This document shows positions 6,459 through 8,403 of a stretch of DNA of 8,403 nt, one piece after another (position 1 is the stretch's first letter; every line of letters begins with the position of its first letter). A program made the position numbers and the translations under genes. The DNA comes from Bacteroidota bacterium. GTDB taxonomy: Bacteria; Bacteroidota; Bacteroidia; Bacteroidales; GCA-2748055. The DNA lies in the NCBI GenBank assembly GCA_030642565.1, contig DAOWNM010000108.1:1-8403 (forward strand), written 5' to 3'. The notes beneath the pieces were generated by a model. It ran no database searches and was not told where the DNA came from. It was given only the letters and a program-made list of their open reading frames with translations.

Positions 6459-7031
6459 ATGGAATATATCCTGATCATCATCTCTGCTGTATTTATCAGC
6501 AACATCGTTCTCAACCAGTTCCTGGGGATCTGCCCCTTTATTGGTGTCTCCAGTAAGGTGGAGACCGCTATCGGGATGACCGGTGCCGTTACTTTTGTGA
6601 TGGTCATTGCCACCCTGGTTACCTACCTGATCTACCACTCTGTACTGGTGCCGCTGGACATTGTCTATATGCGAACCATCACCTTTATCCTGGTCATTGC
6701 ATCACTGGTTCAACTTGTGGAGATCATCCTGAAGAAGATCTCTCCTCCGCTCTACCAGGCACTGGGGATTTTCCTTCCCCTGATCACCACCAACTGCGCC
6801 GTTCTGGGTGTTGCTGTACTGGCCGTTCAGAAAGACCTCAACCTGTTGGAAAGCACAGTTTTTGCCATTGGAAATGCCATCGGTTTTGGGCTTGCTCTGA
6901 TCACCTTCTCCGGGATACGCGAACAGCTGGATCTGCTCAATGTCCCCAAACGGATGAAAGGGGTACCCATCGCCTTTATCGTGGCAGGACTGATGGCACT
7001 GGCTTTTATGGGGTTTGCAGGGATTGTATAA
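6459..7031 (+). CDS. rnfA: Ferredoxin:NAD+ oxidoreductase subunit A (RnfA)
   Basis: RnfA is an integral membrane subunit of the NqrE/RnfA family and partner of RnfE. The 190-residue protein begins with a hydrophobic segment and the motif NIVLNQFLGICPFIGVSSK (15-33), typical of RnfA. Cysteine 25 in GICPFIGV and cysteine 113 in TNCAVLGVAV are the expected metal ligands. Some six membrane helices alternate across the protein, and it ends on a hydrophobic helix (about 165-190) at the stop. The ATG at 6459 lies 2 bp after the rnfE stop. It is the last Rnf subunit gene; a 76 bp gap without an obvious terminator follows before the HD-domain gene. Confidence 0.95.
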   Translation: MEYILIIISAVFISNIVLNQFLGICPFIGVSSKVETAIGMTGAVTFVMVIATLVTYLIYHSVLVPLDIVYMRTITFILVIASLVQLVEIILKKISPPLYQALGIFLPLITTNCAVLGVAVLAVQKDLNLLESTVFAIGNAIGFGLALITFSGIREQLDLLNVPKRMKGVPIAFIVAGLMALAFMGFAGIV

Positions 7032-7070
7032 TTCGCTTCGAGGGGATTAGTGCTCGTCTTTTGGCAGACA

Positions 7071-7088
7071 GCAGGCAAAATTACCTGC
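7071..7088. repeat. Short imperfect inverted repeat between rnfA and the HD-domain gene
   Basis: GCAGG (7071-7075) and CCTGC (7084-7088) are complementary arms, and the 18-base stretch is palindromic at 14 of 18 positions. It sits 40 bp after the rnfA stop and 20 bp before the next ATG. There is no following T-run, so it is not a typical intrinsic terminator. It could be a weak operator, a small RNA hairpin or chance. Confidence 0.25.
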
Positions 7089-7095
7089 TCATTGC

Positions 7096-7103
7096 TATCT
7101 TTA
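7096..7103 (+). promoter_or_regulatory. Candidate -7 box for the HD-domain gene
   Basis: TATCTTTA matches the Bacteroidota TAnnTTTG box at 7 of 8 positions and ends 4 bases before the ATG at 7108, so a transcript from it would have almost no leader. A TTTG at 7060-7063 is about 32 bp upstream, too far for the usual 19-21 bp spacing. The gene may instead be read through from rnfA. Confidence 0.3.
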
Positions 7104-7107
7104 AAGA

Positions 7108-7764
7108 ATGAACCCGGAGAAAATAGTTGAGAATACTGTCATATTTACTAAGGAGACCCTGGCGGGAGCCGAGGGAGGACATGACTGGTACCATATCGAA
7201 CGGGTATGGAGAACGGCCCGCTATATCAGGGAACGGGAGGGAACGGGCGACCTGCTGATCATCGAGCTGGCTGCCCTGCTGCATGATATTTCCGATGCGA
7301 AGTTCAATGGCGGGGACGATAAGAAAGGAAGCCGGATGGCCTGTGATTTCCTGATAAAGCAGGGGGTGGAACAGGAGATAGTGACACATATTAAAGCCAT
7401 CATCAAACATATCTCTTATAAGGGAGGTTTTGCCCAGGATCAGATCAATACCATTGAATTCCAGATTGTTCAGGATGCAGACCGCCTCGATGCCATCGGA
7501 GCTGTAGGTATTGCCAGGGCCTTTAATTACGGAGGATTTAAAAACAGGCCAATCCACAACCCGGAGATGCCCCTGCAAGAGTACAAAGACTCGAAAGCAT
7601 ACCACAAATCAGATGCGCCCACCATCAATCACTTCTATGAAAAACTGCTGAAGTTGAAAGATCTGATGAATACCTCAACAGGCAAGCAAATGGCACAGGA
7701 GCGGCACGACTATATGCTCCAGTTCCTGGACCGCTTTTATAGTGAGTGTGATCCCGGTCGATAA
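7108..7764 (+). CDS. HD-domain phosphohydrolase, YedJ-like
   Basis: The predicted 218-residue soluble protein belongs to the HD superfamily of metal-dependent phosphohydrolases and resembles E. coli YedJ, whose physiological substrate I do not know. Motifs in order: GGHDWYHIERVWRTA (23-37) with metal-ligand histidine 29; ELAALLHDISDAK (53-65) with the defining H59-D60 pair; histidines 94 and 101 in the helical core; and VQDADRLDAIGAVGIARAF (121-139) with D125 as a likely further metal ligand. All the signature residues are present, so it should be active. Length is normal for the family. The ATG at 7108 is favoured because the family N-terminus (about 20-25 residues before GHDW) is then complete. 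It lies on the same strand as the rnf operon, 76 bp downstream, but has no obvious functional link. It ends 18 bp from the stop of the convergent outer membrane protein gene. Confidence 0.88.
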   Translation: MNPEKIVENTVIFTKETLAGAEGGHDWYHIERVWRTARYIREREGTGDLLIIELAALLHDISDAKFNGGDDKKGSRMACDFLIKQGVEQEIVTHIKAIIKHISYKGGFAQDQINTIEFQIVQDADRLDAIGAVGIARAFNYGGFKNRPIHNPEMPLQEYKDSKAYHKSDAPTINHFYEKLLKLKDLMNTSTGKQMAQERHDYMLQFLDRFYSECDPGR

Positions 7765-7782
7765 ATCCGCTGAGCTTTCCGG

Positions 7783-8403
7783 CTAGAAAAGGTAGTTCAG
7801 GTTGATATATAATCCTGTATCACCATCTGTCTTTTTGGCCGCCATTCCGTAATCCACAGTTAAAATAAAATTCTGGTTCAGAGCAAAGTGGATCCCTCCA
7901 CCAAAACCAACGTGAGGAACCTCTTTTGCATCCAGATCGAGGATCTGGTCAGGCAGATCATCTGGCAGGGTGCCCGGCATCTCAGAGGAGTCAAAGTCAT
8001 ATTTCTGAGTTACCATCCCCGCATCCACAAATGCAGAGAGTGCAATATATAAATTCTGCTTAAACAGGGATGTTTTCAGGATTTTTCCCCTTAGTTCAAG
8101 GTTTCCAAAGGCAAAGCCATCACCCACTATCCTGTTGCGCCTTACTCCACGAACGGTTTTTGATCCACCCACACCATCTCTTGTAAGTTTTGGAGCAGTT
8201 TGAAACATAAAGGGCATCATATAGAAAGGCATTTCGCCTGCAATTTTCCCTTGATAAGAAACCCTGTATGCCAGGTTCATCCATTCGGGGATCAGGGTAA
8301 AATATTGCCGGTGGGTAAGTATAATTCTTGCATATCTATAATCGGTATTGCTTAAGAATGCCGGTGCATAATGCAACTGCATTTCCGACCAAACTCCAGT
8401 GAA
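7783..8403 (-). CDS. BamA/TamA-type (Omp85, surface antigen D15) outer membrane protein, C-terminal part (5' end outside window)
   Basis: The frame is open to the right edge; 206 residues of the C-terminal beta-barrel are visible. Omp85 barrels insert or translocate outer-membrane proteins or lipids, and in Bacteroidota they also occur in surface antigens of uncertain role. The visible part has alternating aromatic and small residues typical of beta-strands. It contains the Omp85 loop-6 signature, GGSKTVRGVRRNRIVGDG, with VRG encoded at 8146-8154, followed by FGNLELRGKI. A final strand, GLYINLNYLF, ends in phenylalanine, the recognition signal for outer membrane insertion by the Bam machinery. 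A loop rich in Asp and Pro lies just before the last strands (EMPGTLPDDLPDQ). The POTRA or other N-terminal domains are outside the window, so BamA itself, TamA-like and patatin-fused versions cannot be told apart; the partly variable loop sequences make canonical BamA less likely. The ATG at 8382 is an internal methionine. Confidence 0.8.
   Translation of the reverse strand, partial: FTGVWSEMQLHYAPAFLSNTDYRYARIILTHRQYFTLIPEWMNLAYRVSYQGKIAGEMPFYMMPFMFQTAPKLTRDGVGGSKTVRGVRRNRIVGDGFAFGNLELRGKILKTSLFKQNLYIALSAFVDAGMVTQKYDFDSSEMPGTLPDDLPDQILDLDAKEVPHVGFGGGIHFALNQNFILTVDYGMAAKKTDGDTGLYINLNYLF

Noticed and set aside
5869..7031. rnfE and rnfA as Na+-NQR genes nqrD and nqrE
   Set aside because: They sit directly with rnfB and rnfC, which Na+-NQR lacks, and their motifs fit RnfE and RnfA.
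7081..7605. 174-codon antisense open frame opposite the HD-domain gene
   Set aside because: The opposite strand encodes a protein with all HD motifs in order; the antisense product has no recognisable features.
7765..7782. Possible bidirectional terminator between the HD gene and the outer membrane protein gene
   Set aside because: Only about three complementary base pairs (CCG/CGG) can be formed and there is no clear T-run on either side.

Overview
The window looks like chromosome of an anaerobic or facultatively anaerobic member of the Bacteroidota, probably near the Bacteroidales/Marinilabiliales. I infer this from the protein content (a long-form RnfB, a FISUMP-domain lipoprotein, an Omp85-type surface antigen), from TAnnTTTG-like -7 boxes, and from the lack of Shine-Dalgarno sequences at nearly all starts. 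Base composition appears even, and I see no tRNA, rRNA, insertion sequence, CRISPR array or prophage gene.

Layout. Bases 1-398 hold the C-terminal end of recG (+ strand). Converging on it, with only 4 bp between the stop codons, is a lipoprotein gene on the - strand (403-1464) encoding an Ig-like domain and a FISUMP domain. A divergent intergenic region (1465-1690) carries candidate promoters for both directions. From 1691 to 7031 there is a complete, tightly packed + strand operon, rseC-rnfB-rnfC-rnfD-rnfG-rnfE-rnfA. Most junctions overlap or are separated by 1-2 bp; the rnfC-rnfD gap is 18 bp. After a 76 bp gap comes a YedJ-like HD-domain phosphohydrolase gene (7108-7764). It converges, across 18 bp, on the 3' end of a BamA/TamA-type outer membrane protein gene on the - strand (7783 to the window edge).

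How the genes work together. The six Rnf subunits form the membrane ferredoxin:NAD+ oxidoreductase, which couples electron transfer between reduced ferredoxin and NAD+ to Na+ or H+ movement. RnfB takes electrons from ferredoxin through a chain of [4Fe-4S] clusters. RnfD and RnfG carry covalent FMN. RnfA and RnfE form the membrane core with a cysteine-ligated iron site. RnfC holds the NADH side. RseC, encoded first, is a small membrane protein often found with Rnf/Rsx systems. The flanking recG, FISUMP lipoprotein, HD hydrolase and Omp85 genes have no evident functional link to Rnf.

This is mostly an ordinary housekeeping region and I found no convincing undescribed system. The points most worth a second look are a near-perfect, extended Shine-Dalgarno sequence inside the end of rnfD in front of rnfG, two -7 boxes so close to their start codons that the transcripts could be almost leaderless, and the variant flavinylation motif in RnfG.
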